Shown here: positions 31,380 through 41,678 of the stretch, piece by piece | How the letters are laid out: the number at the start of each line of letters is the position of its first letter | Position numbering within the stretch: the stretch's first letter is position 1 | Assembly (NCBI GenBank): GCA_021730285.1 | Contig: CP082962.1 | Span: forward strand, 3,605,501 to 3,669,500 | Direction of reading: 5' to 3' | Length of the DNA: 64,000 nucleotides | From: Desulfovibrio sp. JY | Lineage (GTDB): Bacteria > Desulfobacterota > Desulfovibrionia > Desulfovibrionales > Desulfovibrionaceae | The notes under the pieces: model-generated | Databases searched by the model: none | What the model was told of the DNA's origin: nothing | What the model saw: only the letters and a program-made list of their open reading frames with translations | Translations under genes and position numbers: made by a program

Positions 31380-32126
31380 GTGGACATCCCACGGATATTC
31401 ACCATCACTGAAAGTGCTCACCGCATCCACAACCCGTTCACATCAGAAAAGCTTACCACTCTCGGCGCGGCGCTGCGTCTGGAACCGGGGACCCGGGTGC
31501 TCGACCTCGGCAGCGGTTCGGGGGAGATGCTGTGCACCTGGGCCCGCGATTACGGCGTCATCGGCACCGGCATCGACATGAGCCCGTTGTTCACCGAGCA
31601 AGCCAAACGCCGTGCCGGAGAACTCGGCGTCGCCGATCACGTCACGTTCATCCACGGCGATGCTGCCGGCTATGTCTCTGAGGAGAAGGTGCGTGTGGCA
31701 GCCTGTGTTGGCGCCACGTGGATCGGCGGTGGGGTCGGCGGCACCATCGAGCTTCTGGCGCGAAGCCTTCGCGCCGGAGGGATCATCCTTGTTGGTGAAC
31801 CCTTTTGGCGTCGGTTGCCGCCGACGGAAGATGTCGCCAAGGGGTGTCTTGCGGGCGCAATCTCCGACTTTCTCATGCTTCCGGAACTTCTCTCGTCTTT
31901 CGGCCACCTTGGCTACGACGTCGTGGAAATGGTTCTGGCTGACCAGGACGGCTGGGACAGATACGAGGCGGCCAAATGGCTCACCATGCGCCGATGGCTT
32001 GAGGCCAATCCCGGCGACGAATTCGCGAAAGAGGTTCGAGCCCAATTGACCTCGGAACCCGTGCGCTACGCCACGTACACACGTGAGTACCTGGGCTGGG
32101 GTGTGTTCGCGCTGATGGCGCGCTGA
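31380..32126 (+). CDS. Class I SAM-dependent methyltransferase
   Basis: 248 residues, started at the GTG at 31380, which has CAGGAG about ten bases upstream. The Rossmann motif I is VLDLGSGSGEML near residue 40, with an acidic residue in GTGIDMSP (motif II) and FIHGDAAGY (motif III). No substrate-specific domain is visible. It lies after the dsrAB terminator and is the last gene before the putative attR, so it belongs to the island. A methyl acceptor cannot be named; small-molecule methylation is the common role of this fold. Confidence 0.85.
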   Translation: MDIPRIFTITESAHRIHNPFTSEKLTTLGAALRLEPGTRVLDLGSGSGEMLCTWARDYGVIGTGIDMSPLFTEQAKRRAGELGVADHVTFIHGDAAGYVSEEKVRVAACVGATWIGGGVGGTIELLARSLRAGGIILVGEPFWRRLPPTEDVAKGCLAGAISDFLMLPELLSSFGHLGYDVVEMVLADQDGWDRYEAAKWLTMRRWLEANPGDEFAKEVRAQLTSEPVRYATYTREYLGWGVFALMAR

Positions 32127-32142
32127 TACCGCAGTGATGCGT

Positions 32143-32174
32143 TGGCGGAAGTTCGACTCCTCCAGGCTTCCGCC
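32143..32174 (+). terminator. Hairpin after the methyltransferase gene, overlapping attR
   Basis: GGCGGAAG (32143-32150) pairs with CTTCCGCC (32167-32174), and TTTTTCTCTTTTTC follows from about 32183. It could end the methyltransferase transcript. The right arm is part of the tRNA-like repeat. Confidence 0.5.
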
Positions 32175-32177
32175 ATC
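32151..32177 (+). other. Putative attR: degenerate copy of the selC 3' end
   Basis: GTTCGACTCCT, four bases CCAG, then GCTTCCGCCATC: 23 of 27 bases equal the tRNA-Sec 3' end at 22917-22943. No complete tRNA is present here. The fragment marks the right boundary of the island. The four changed bases may reflect the displaced original tRNA end or later drift. Confidence 0.65.
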
Positions 32178-32495
32178 CCTGGTTTTTCTCTTTTTCTTCT
32201 TTCACGAATTCCCAAGGGCATAGGCTGCTCGTCCCTCCCAGGCCGCACCGATGGGCCAGCCCCCAGCGTTCCCCCCTTCGCGCGACGTTCACTCTGGGCA
32301 GATGCCAGCATCTCCGGTCGCAAGCCGCTGTGCTCTCGCGCGCAGCGGCTTGCGACCAGTGCGCCATGCCGATCCGAGGGGGCGGGAACGAGGAATGTGC
32401 GTCTTCGCCGATTCTGTTTCTGGGCAAAACCATTTTTACCTGATAAGGGAATAACGCGTCCCTCCGCCTGAACGCTTAACAGCACGGATATAGAC
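32178..32495. other. Non-coding stretch with a 15-bp perfect inverted repeat
   Basis: No gene is visible here. GGTCGCAAGCCGCTG (32316-32330) and CAGCGGCTTGCGACC (32343-32357) are perfect inverted repeats around a 12-base centre. No T tract follows on either strand, so a protein-binding site, a mobile-element end remnant or an RNA structure are all possible. The rest shows nothing I recognise. Confidence 0.6.
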
Positions 32496-34349
32496 ATGTC
32501 CTTTGCCAAAACCGTCCGCAAGGCCCTTGTCATCGGCATCGACGGCCTTGATCCGAACCTGTGCCGCGCCCTGGCCGGCCAGGGGAAACTGCCCCATTTG
32601 TCCCGCCTGGCCGAAGTCGGGACCTTCGCCGACCTGGCGACCGTCAACCCGGCCCAGAGTCCGGTGGCCTGGACCTGCCTGGCCACGGGAACCAATCCCG
32701 GCGCCCATGGCGTCTACGATTTCATCGTGCGCGACCCGGCCACCTACCTGCCGCGCCTGTCCCTGACCAGACCGGGACCGGGCGGAACGCCGGCTCCCGC
32801 CTACGATACCCCGACCTTTTTCGATGTGGCGTCCGGAGCCGGGTTGCCGGTCACGGCTGTGCGCTGGCCCGTGACCTATCCGCCGGCCTTTGCCGGGGCC
32901 AAGGTGCTCTCCGGGCTTGGCGCGCCCGACGTCAAGGGGCGGCTTGGCAACTACGTCCACTACGTGGAGGTCCTTCCCGCCGGCGGCGGGGCCGGACGCG
33001 GCCGGGTGGAACAGGTGCGCTTTGCCGACGTCCGGGCGCGCATCGCCATAGAGGGACCGATGGCGATCGTGGCCGGCAAGCGGAGCATGGCCCGCACGGA
33101 GATGGCGCTTACCCGGCAGGACGGCAGACTCCATTACGCCGTTGGCGAGCAACACGGAGAACTTGCCCCTGGGGAGTGGTCGCCCTATCTGACGCTTTCT
33201 TTTCCCCTGGCCGACGGCCGGCTCGTGACCGGGGTGACGCGGCTTTTCTGCGGTCGCCTTGAGCCCTTGGAGCTCTACTGCGGGCCGGTGCAGGTCGACC
33301 CACGCGCGCCGAACCTGCCCGTGGCTTCGCCCGAGGGCTATGCGGCCGAATTGGCGGCGGCCCTCGGCGGCCCGTATTCCACCCTGGGCATGCCCGAGGA
33401 GACCAAGGGGCTTACCGACGGCGTGGTGACGGACGAAGCCTTTCTGGCCTTTTGCGACGACGTGACGGCCGAGCGAGAGGCCATGCTGGAGCATGAACTC
33501 GGCCGCTTCACCGAGGGCCTGCTTTCCGTCGTCTTTGACACCTCGGACCGCATCCAGCACTGCTTCTGGCGCTACCACGATCCGTCCCACCCGCTTTTCG
33601 ATCCCGCTGCGGCGGCGCGGCTCGGCCCGGTCATCGAAAACCACCTGGTCCGCATGGACGCCATGGTCGGCCGGGTAGTGGAGGCCGCCGGCGACGACAC
33701 GGCCCTTTTCGTCTGCTCGGACCACGGCTTTTGCTCCTACGCCCGGTCCTTCGATGCCAATGCCTGGCTGGCCCAGGCCGGCTACCTGAAACTCAAGCCG
33801 CATGATCCCGCCGATAATGGTGAGCTTTTCAAGTATGTGGACTGGTCGGGCACCCGGGCCTACGCCCTGGGTTTCGGTTCTATCTATTGCAACCTGGCCG
33901 GTCGGGAGCGAAGCGGCATCGTGGCTCCGGGGCAGCCCGCCCGGGATTTGGCCGACGAGATCGCGGCGCGCCTCACGCGGCTTGATGATGGCGGCCGGCC
34001 GGCCGTGGCCGCCGTGCACCGCAAGGAGGCGATCTACAGCGGCGAAAAGTTTGCCGCGGCCCCGGATCTGGTGGTCGGACTGCGACCGCCGTACCGCATG
34101 GCCTGGACCGCGGCCATCGGCGGCGCCTCGGCGGCAGTTTTCACGGATAACAGGCAGAAGTGGTCCGGGGACCATTGCGTGGACGCCTCGTTCGTTCCGG
34201 GCGCGCTTTTTTCCAACCTTCCCCTGCCGGGCGCGGCCGGCGGCGTGGTTTCCCAGACGCGTCTTGCGGCCACGGTCTGCCACGTCCTGGGGCTTGCGCC
34301 GGCGGACGGCATGGAGCCCGATCTGGTGGGTGGGGGAGAGCGTCCTTGA
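32496..34349 (+). CDS. Alkaline phosphatase superfamily phosphodiesterase
   Basis: 617 residues, type I phosphodiesterase/nucleotide pyrophosphatase fold. Metal and catalytic signatures: GIDGLDPN near the N terminus (metal Asp), SPVAWTCLATGTNPGAHG with the nucleophilic Thr, DTSDRIQHCFWRYHDPSH and CSDHGF (metal Asp/His). No signal peptide is visible, so it acts in the cytoplasm. It is the first gene beyond the island. Substrates of this family range from nucleotides to phosphonates and phospholipids and cannot be told from the sequence. Ribosome site is weak. Confidence 0.82.
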   Translation: MSFAKTVRKALVIGIDGLDPNLCRALAGQGKLPHLSRLAEVGTFADLATVNPAQSPVAWTCLATGTNPGAHGVYDFIVRDPATYLPRLSLTRPGPGGTPAPAYDTPTFFDVASGAGLPVTAVRWPVTYPPAFAGAKVLSGLGAPDVKGRLGNYVHYVEVLPAGGGAGRGRVEQVRFADVRARIAIEGPMAIVAGKRSMARTEMALTRQDGRLHYAVGEQHGELAPGEWSPYLTLSFPLADGRLVTGVTRLFCGRLEPLELYCGPVQVDPRAPNLPVASPEGYAAELAAALGGPYSTLGMPEETKGLTDGVVTDEAFLAFCDDVTAEREAMLEHELGRFTEGLLSVVFDTSDRIQHCFWRYHDPSHPLFDPAAAARLGPVIENHLVRMDAMVGRVVEAAGDDTALFVCSDHGFCSYARSFDANAWLAQAGYLKLKPHDPADNGELFKYVDWSGTRAYALGFGSIYCNLAGRERSGIVAPGQPARDLADEIAARLTRLDDGGRPAVAAVHRKEAIYSGEKFAAAPDLVVGLRPPYRMAWTAAIGGASAAVFTDNRQKWSGDHCVDASFVPGALFSNLPLPGAAGGVVSQTRLAATVCHVLGLAPADGMEPDLVGGGERP

Positions 34350-34397
34350 CGGCCGGGCGTACCGGATTTATTAATTTCTAAAATTAATTATTAGAAA
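34346..34397 (+). promoter_or_regulatory. Promoter and operator of the marR gene
   Basis: TTGACG (34346-34351), a 17-base spacer and TATTAA (34369-34374) form a good sigma-70 promoter. It abuts the inverted repeat TTTCTAA-N9-TTAGAAA (34375-34397), a plausible MarR operator that would allow autorepression. Confidence 0.75.
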
Positions 34398-34406
34398 GGC
34401 ACAACA

Positions 34407-34910
34407 ATGGCTGAAGATCTCAATGCCTGCGCCCGCGAGCTTTTGGAAGTCATGCCACTGGTGATGCAGGAGCTGCGGCAGACCATGCGCAGCCACAGCG
34501 CGCCGGATCTGCGCGTGCCGGAACTGCGCAGCCTGGCTTTTTTGCGGCACAGCCCAGGGGCCAATCTGACCGATCTGGCCGAATATATCGGCGTTTCCCT
34601 GCCGTCCATGTCCAAACTCGTGGACGCCCTGGCCTACCGCGGCTTTGTCGAGCGCAAGCCCGATCCCTCGGACCGGCGGCGGGTACGCCTGAGCCTGACC
34701 GAGGAGGGGACAACCGTGCTGTCCAAGGCCCGCGAGGCGGTCAAGGCCAAGTTCGTCACGCGACTTGCGCGCTTAAACGCCGAGGACCTCGCCCTTGTGA
34801 CCACGGGCATGGGGCTTTTGCGGGAACTCTTTTCCAATACGACCGCCGCGCCGGAAACGGGCGGGATCAAGCAGCCCGAGCCCGAAATCGCCGGAGCCAT
34901 CCGGGCCTGA
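34407..34910 (+). CDS. MarR family transcriptional regulator
   Basis: 167 residues with the winged-helix core: LTDLAEYIGVSLPSMSKLVDAL is the DNA-recognition region (about residues 52-73), followed by the DPSDRRRVRLSLTEEG wing. It lies 145 bases before an MFS exporter gene on the same strand, the usual layout for a repressor that controls its own operon and an efflux pump. An AT-rich palindrome precedes it. The inducing compound is unknown. Confidence 0.9.
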   Translation: MAEDLNACARELLEVMPLVMQELRQTMRSHSAPDLRVPELRSLAFLRHSPGANLTDLAEYIGVSLPSMSKLVDALAYRGFVERKPDPSDRRRVRLSLTEEGTTVLSKAREAVKAKFVTRLARLNAEDLALVTTGMGLLRELFSNTTAAPETGGIKQPEPEIAGAIRA

Positions 34911-35055
34911 CGCGTCAGCCTGGTCGCGACGCCAACCAGCCCACCTGGGTCTCGCCCGGGGGATGGCCGTGTTGCGCCCCTGCCGGGCCGGACCGTTCGT
35001 CCGGGTGCGCGCAGGCGGCCGGTGTCGGCCCCTCGAAAAAGAGGAATCGTTCTTC

Positions 35056-36345
35056 ATGGAACATGTCGTCAACGGGAAGAACGGTGGGGGGCTGCGCCTG
35101 CGTTCGCGGCAATCCCTGGACCGTTTGGCCCGATCGTTTCGCCATCGTAATTTCCGGCTTTTCTTCGCCGGGCAATTCATCTCCCTCGTCGGCACCTGGA
35201 TGCAGTCCGTGGCCGTCTCCTGGCTGGTCTACCGGCTCACGGGGTCGAGCCTGGCCCTGGGCCTGGTCGGATTCGTGGGCTATCTGCCCGTGTTCGTGCT
35301 CGGGCTCTGGGGCGGTTATCTGGCCGACCGGGGCAACAAGCGTTCCCTGCTGATCGTCACCCAGACGGCGGCCATGTTTCAGGCGCTGGCCCTGGCGGCG
35401 ATCACCCTGACCGATACGGCCACGGTGTGGCTGGTCGGCGCGCTGGCCATGGTCCTTGGCACCATTAACGCCGTGGATATGCCGACGCGGCAGGCCTTCG
35501 TGGTGGATATGGTGGGCAAGGAGGACCTGCACAACGCCATTGCGCTCAATTCCTCCATGTTCAACAGCGCCCGGGTGCTTGGTCCGGCCGTGGCCGGGAT
35601 ACTGGTGGCGACAGTGGGAGAGGGCTGGTGCTTTTTTATCAACGGCATAAGCTACCTCGCCGTCATCGCCGGCCTCTTGATGATGCGTCTGCCGCCGTCC
35701 CCGCCGCGCCCGAAAACGGTTTCCATGGCGGATCATATGCGCGCGGGCATCCGCTACGCCGCAAACGACCGGCCCATGCGGGCCATTTTGACCGGGCTTT
35801 GCCTGACAAGCCTTTTCGGCGCGTCCTACATGGTGCTCATGCCGATTTTCGTGGACACGATCCTGGCCCATGGCGCTTCGGGGCTCGGGTTTCTCATGGC
35901 CGCGACGGGGTTCGGCAGCGTGATCGCGGCGCTGACCCTGGCCGTGCGCAAGGAGAGCGCGGGGCTTGACCGGGTGCGGGTGTTCGCCGGCCTCGGCTTC
36001 GGCCTGGCGCTCATCGTCTTTGCTCTGTCCCGGTGGTTTTGGCTGTCCATGGCGCTGGCCTCGGTGCTGGGCTTTTGCCTGATCCTCTTTTTCGCTGCCG
36101 CCAACACCCTGCTCCAGTTGCGCAGTCCCGACGCCATGCGGGGGCGGGTCATGGCGCTTTATTCCATCACCCTCGTCGGCATGGCCCCCTTTGGCTCGCT
36201 TTTCGCCGGGACCATGGCCAGCCTGATCGGCGCGCCGGCCACGGTGCTCCTTTCCGGCGTCATCTGCGCCGTCGGTGTCGGCTGGCTGGCCCTCCGGCAG
36301 CCTGGAGCCGATCCCGCCACGGGCGACACACCCCGGACATCCTAA
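35056..36345 (+). CDS. MFS transporter, EntS/MFS_3-like exporter
   Basis: 429 residues from the ATG at 35056, with GAGGAA upstream; an earlier ATG at 34963 adds an unlikely Arg-rich extension. About 11-12 membrane helices. It begins with the DRLARSFRHRNFRLFFAG signature and has GTWMQSVAVSWLVYRLTGSS, typical of the EntS/MFS_3 exporters of siderophores or drugs. The MarR gene before it suggests inducible export of a toxic or secreted small molecule. Confidence 0.88.
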   Translation: MEHVVNGKNGGGLRLRSRQSLDRLARSFRHRNFRLFFAGQFISLVGTWMQSVAVSWLVYRLTGSSLALGLVGFVGYLPVFVLGLWGGYLADRGNKRSLLIVTQTAAMFQALALAAITLTDTATVWLVGALAMVLGTINAVDMPTRQAFVVDMVGKEDLHNAIALNSSMFNSARVLGPAVAGILVATVGEGWCFFINGISYLAVIAGLLMMRLPPSPPRPKTVSMADHMRAGIRYAANDRPMRAILTGLCLTSLFGASYMVLMPIFVDTILAHGASGLGFLMAATGFGSVIAALTLAVRKESAGLDRVRVFAGLGFGLALIVFALSRWFWLSMALASVLGFCLILFFAAANTLLQLRSPDAMRGRVMALYSITLVGMAPFGSLFAGTMASLIGAPATVLLSGVICAVGVGWLALRQPGADPATGDTPRTS

Positions 36346-36484
36346 AGAGGGCGCGACGCGCGGATCTTGTGGAACTGCCGAGGCGAACGAGCCCGGAGCA
36401 ACGCCCCGGACGCATGCCAAAGGGAGGATGGTGGCCGGAAGCGGGGAAAGGGCAGGCAACAAAAAAGCCCCATGGCATGGGGCT
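36346..36484 (-). terminator. Non-coding stretch ending in a minus-strand terminator
   Basis: AGCCCCATG (36466-36474) and CATGGGGCT (36476-36484) form a hairpin; on the minus strand it is followed by six T residues (36461-36466). It would catch read-through from the SRP RNA gene. On the plus strand there is no T tract after the MFS gene. The remaining bases 36346-36460 show no gene. Confidence 0.65.
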
Positions 36485-36563
36485 CCAAGCAGAAGATGCG
36501 GGCGTCGTTGTCGCGTCGGGGACTGGCCGGCGTCCCGTTATCTTTTGGTTGGCGGCATGCCCC

Positions 36564-36594
36564 ATAAAAAAAGCGCGAGTTGCCTCGCGCTTTC
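36564..36594 (-). terminator. Intrinsic terminator of the SRP RNA gene
   Basis: On the minus strand AAAGCGCGAG pairs with CTCGCGCTTT across GCAA, followed by a run of T residues (36566-36573). It starts a few bases after the ffs 3' end. Confidence 0.9.
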
Positions 36595-36597
36595 AAG

Positions 36598-36683
36598 GGA
36601 AGCCGGACACCCGGCAACAACCGTTACCGCTGCTTCCTTTCGGACCTGACGGGGTTGGCGGCGCAACCGCCGCCCGGCTTCCC
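36598..36683 (-). ncRNA. ffs: Signal recognition particle RNA, bacterial small type (4.5S)
   Basis: The minus strand contains the conserved SRP domain IV loop (GTCAGGTCCGAAAGGAAGCAG) around 36631-36652. The ends GGAAGCC and GGCTTCC pair to close the rod-like hairpin. With Ffh it targets membrane proteins to the membrane. It lies just downstream of tRNA-Ser and is followed by a strong terminator; both RNAs probably share one promoter. Confidence 0.93.
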
Positions 36684-36692
36684 CAAAATTCG

Positions 36693-36782
36693 TGGCGGAG
36701 AGGGAGGGATTTGAACCCTCGGTACCCGTTAAGGTACATACGATTTCCAATCGTACTCCTTCGGCCGCTCGGACACCTCTCC
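36693..36782 (-). tRNA. tRNA-Ser (anticodon GGA)
   Basis: 90 nt with CCA encoded. The 7-bp acceptor stem is GGAGAGG with CCTCTCC, the anticodon stem-loop CGATTGGAAATCG gives anticodon GGA, and a long variable arm as expected for serine is present. The SRP RNA gene follows after 9 bases on the same strand. Confidence 0.96.
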
Positions 36783-36795
36783 GCAAGAGCAAAGT

Positions 36796-36824
36796 TGTAT
36801 AGCTGTCCCTCCTGATTCTGGCAA
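36796..36824 (-). promoter_or_regulatory. Promoter of tRNA-Ser and ffs
   Basis: On the minus strand TTGCCA, a 17-base spacer and TATACA; the start falls about 7 bases before the tRNA. It sits in the 56-base gap after purC. Confidence 0.85.
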
Positions 36825-36838
36825 GCAAAAAAAGCGGG

Positions 36839-37732
36839 TTAGGCCAATTTTTTCCCGGTCAGCACCGCGTAGGCCGTCAGGTACTTCTCCCGCGTCTTGG
36901 CCACCACGTCCTCGGGCAGGCGCGGCGCGGGCGGCTTCTTGTCAAAGCCGACCGAGGTCAGCCAGTCGCGCAGGTACTGCTTGTCGTAGCTCGGCTGGGA
37001 GTTGCCCGGTTTGTAGCCTTCCGCCGGCCAGAACCGCGAGGAATCGGGGGTCAGGACCTCGTCGATGAGGATGAGCCCGTCATCGGTCTGCCCGAACTCG
37101 AACTTGGTGTCCGCGATGATGATGCCGCGCCCCCGGGCATAATCCCGGGCCTTGGCGTACATGGCGAGGCTCAGTTCCTCCACCTTGGCGCACAACTCGA
37201 CGCCGATCATGTCCTTGGCCTTGGCGAGCGTGATGTTCTCGTCGTGGGCGCCGAGGTCGGCCTTGGTCGAGGGCGTGAAAAGCGGTTCGGGCAGCATGTC
37301 CGATTCGACCAGTCCGGCCGGGAGCGCGTGGCCGCAGACCTTGCCCGTGGCCTTGTAGTCCTTGAGCCCCGAGCCGGTGATGAACCCGCGCACGATGCAC
37401 TCGATGGGCAGCGGCTTGGCCTTCCTGGCCACCACCGACCGGCCGGCGAGCTGTGCGGCGTAGGGCGCGCAGGCGGCCGGAAAATTCGTTACTTCCGTGG
37501 CCAGCAGATGGTTGGGGACCATGTCCTCGAACATGTCCATCCAAAAGAGCGTGATCTGGTTGAGGATGACGCCCTTTTGCGGGATGGGGTCGGGCATGAT
37601 CACGTCATAGGCCGAGATGCGATCCGTGGTGACGATTAAAAGGCTCTCCGGGGAGAGGTCGTAAATATCGCGGACCTTGCCCCGCGAGCGCAGGGTCAGG
37701 GCCGGCATATCGGTCTGGGCGACGGCGTCCAT
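36839..37732 (-). CDS. purC: Phosphoribosylaminoimidazole-succinocarboxamide synthase
   Basis: 297 residues. It ligates aspartate to CAIR with ATP in purine synthesis (SAICAR synthase). Family signatures are [27 protein letters not shown] and DTKFEFG. The ATG at 37732 has AAGGAACC upstream, overlapping the hisD stop region; the frame is open further but without support. It is 10 bases after hisD, so the two share a transcript, an unusual pairing of purine and histidine genes. Length is in the range of the longer, yeast-like PurC form. Confidence 0.94.
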   Translation of the reverse strand: MDAVAQTDMPALTLRSRGKVRDIYDLSPESLLIVTTDRISAYDVIMPDPIPQKGVILNQITLFWMDMFEDMVPNHLLATEVTNFPAACAPYAAQLAGRSVVARKAKPLPIECIVRGFITGSGLKDYKATGKVCGHALPAGLVESDMLPEPLFTPSTKADLGAHDENITLAKAKDMIGVELCAKVEELSLAMYAKARDYARGRGIIIADTKFEFGQTDDGLILIDEVLTPDSSRFWPAEGYKPGNSQPSYDKQYLRDWLTSVGFDKKPPAPRLPEDVVAKTREKYLTAYAVLTGKKLA

Positions 37733-37742
37733 GGCAGGTTCC

Positions 37743-39053
37743 TTATTTGTCGTTGAAGCGGCATTCCACGCTGCGGGCGTGGGCTTCCAGGTTTTCCAGC
37801 CGGGCCAGCCGGGCGATCTTCGCGCCATGGGCGGCGATATAGCCCGGAGCGGCGGCGATCAGGCTGGTTTTCTTGGTGAAGGTGGCAACCGACAAAGCCG
37901 AGGAGAACCGCGCCGTGCCCATGGTCGGCAGCACGTGGTTGGGGCCGGCGAAATAATCGCCCACCGGCTCGGGGCAGTGGTTGCCCATGAAAACCGCGCC
38001 GGCATGGCGCACCTGGCCGACGAGCGCCCAGGGATCGGCCACGCACAGCTCGAAATGCTCCGGGGCAATGGCGTTTATGAGCTCCATGCCGACGGAAAGG
38101 TCCGGCACGACGGCCAGCGCCCCGTAGTGGGCCAGGGATGCGGCGGCGATGTCGTTTCGCGGCAGATCGGCCAGTCGCCTGACCAGGGCCTCGCAGGTGG
38201 CGTCAAGGAGCTTTTCGTCCGAGGAGACGCAAACGGCCGCGGCCATGGGGTCGTGTTCGGCCTGGGACAGCATGTCCGCGGCCAGCCAGTCGGGATTGGC
38301 CGAGGTGTCGGCCAGGATGGCGATCTCGCTCGGGCCGGCGATCATGTCGATGCCGATCGTGCCGATCAGCATCCGCTTGGCCGTGGTCACGTAGATGTTG
38401 CCCGGCCCGGCCACCACGTCCACCGGCGCGATGGAGGCCGTGCCGTAGGCCAGGGCGGCAATGGCCCAGGCGCTGCCGACCCGGTAGATTTCGTCGATGC
38501 CGAGGACCTTGGCGGCGGTCAGGATATAGGGATTGAGCGATCCGTCCTGGCGTGGGGGCGAGACGACGACGATGCGCGGCACGCCGGCGACCTGGGCCGG
38601 GATGGCGTTCATGAGCAGGCTGGAGATAAGCGGGGTCTCGCCGCCGCGTCCGCCGGGCACGTAACAGCCGGCCGCGTCCACCGGGGTGACGATCTGGCCG
38701 AGCATGGTGCCATCGGCCGAGGGCATCCACCAGGAGCGCTCTTTTTGGGCGGCGTGGAAGGTGCGGATATTGTCCGCCGCCTCCTCGATGATGGCGCGGT
38801 CGGAAGCCGGCACGGCCGCAACGCCGGCGGCGATGTCGGCGGCGGAGACGCGCAGGCAGGCGGCGTCGAAGGTTTTGCAATCAAAACGGCTGGTCAGTTC
38901 GATCAAGGCTTCGTCGCCGCGCGTGGCCACGTCGTTCAGGATGTGGCGGACCTTGTCCTCCGCGTCCGAGGCGGCCGCCGTGCGTCCGGCGAGCATGTGC
39001 CGTAGCGCCCCGAAATCGTCGGGGCCGGAAATGGTAAATCGTGGGCAGGGCAT
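37743..39053 (-). CDS. hisD: Histidinol dehydrogenase
   Basis: 436 residues. It oxidises L-histidinol to histidine in two NAD-dependent steps with a Zn ion. Visible family segments: [19 protein letters not shown] (near residue 131), [26 protein letters not shown] and [10 protein letters not shown], and the catalytic EHFELC region. AAGGATAT precedes the ATG. It heads the hisD-purC pair. No truncation is visible. Confidence 0.95.
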   Translation of the reverse strand: MPCPRFTISGPDDFGALRHMLAGRTAAASDAEDKVRHILNDVATRGDEALIELTSRFDCKTFDAACLRVSAADIAAGVAAVPASDRAIIEEAADNIRTFHAAQKERSWWMPSADGTMLGQIVTPVDAAGCYVPGGRGGETPLISSLLMNAIPAQVAGVPRIVVVSPPRQDGSLNPYILTAAKVLGIDEIYRVGSAWAIAALAYGTASIAPVDVVAGPGNIYVTTAKRMLIGTIGIDMIAGPSEIAILADTSANPDWLAADMLSQAEHDPMAAAVCVSSDEKLLDATCEALVRRLADLPRNDIAAASLAHYGALAVVPDLSVGMELINAIAPEHFELCVADPWALVGQVRHAGAVFMGNHCPEPVGDYFAGPNHVLPTMGTARFSSALSVATFTKKTSLIAAAPGYIAAHGAKIARLARLENLEAHARSVECRFNDK

Positions 39054-39163
39054 AGGATATCCTTAGGGATAAGGCATTGCAGAGACGTGCGCCAACTCCC
39101 GGATTGGGGTCGCGCCGAACCTCCAGGCATGTAAGCGTATACCCGGCAAATGTCGAGAAGGCA

Positions 39164-39221
39164 TGGGGGAGGGGAGTTCTTCGGGGGCCAGGGGGAATTT
39201 TCCGAAAAGCTCCCCCCTGGC
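39164..39221 (-). repeat. Dispersed hairpin element, copy 1 (after acs)
   Basis: On the minus strand GCCAGGGGGGAGCTTTTC pairs with GAAAATTCCCCCTGGC (39187-39221), followed by a CCCC-GAAGAACTCCCCTCCCC tail. It lies 18 bases after the acs stop and probably ends that transcript. Its build equals the copies at 48083, 49923 and 55098. Confidence 0.7.
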
Positions 39222-39238
39222 ATCTTTACTACGACGTA

Positions 39239-41221
<1,983 letters not shown>

Positions 41222-41622
41222 GTTTTCCCCCCGGGTTGGGTGATGTGGTCGAATCGAAGGCGAGCTTGCCGAAAAGCAGCCGGCCCGGCCAGAATTTTTC
41301 GATGAAAGGCGGCTTGCAACCAATAAACCGATCGGCCCCTGGCGCAAAGGCCGTTTATCGAGAATTCCGCGCCGTTCGTCGAAAGAGGGCCGGATTTTGG
41401 GCGGTGCCGCATCCATAAAGCCGACCTGATGTGCGGCGGGGGATTGCCAAAGGCCCTCATCCAAAAAAAACACGCCTTGCCATCGAGCCCGGCCACCAGC
41501 CGCTTTGCAGCTATTTCCCTATTACACGAGCTGGTTACCCATGGGAAGCCCACGAATAGGCCCCTCCTGCCAGGGCAGCGCTCTCAAGAGATGGTTGCCG
41601 TGTCGATAAAATAAGACGATTC
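41222..41622. other. Intergenic region between acs and the Cys-rich gene
   Basis: About 400 bases lie between divergent genes. The part next to acs stays open in the acs frame but lacks coding character. A weak -24/-12-like match on the minus strand (CGGTTT-ATTGG-TTGC at about 41310-41324) is not convincing. I see no RNA gene. Confidence 0.45.
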
Positions 41623-41637
41623 TGGCATGATGAGTGC
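41623..41637 (+). promoter_or_regulatory. Possible sigma-54 promoter of the Cys-rich gene
   Basis: TGGCAT-GATGA-GTGC followed by A keeps the GG and GC core at the right spacing with two mismatches to the consensus. The start would be near 41649, 30 bases before the ATG. Confidence 0.5.
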
Positions 41638-41678
41638 ATGTTTTATCTCGACCCACCTTTGCTTCCGGAGGGCCAATC

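Noticed and set aside
32436-34283. A minus-strand open frame opposite the phosphodiesterase gene
   Set aside because: It has no recognisable domain and no ribosome site; the plus strand carries the metal-binding motifs.
41310-41324. A sigma-54 promoter for acs
   Set aside because: Only the GG and TTGC parts fit; four other consensus bases are wrong.
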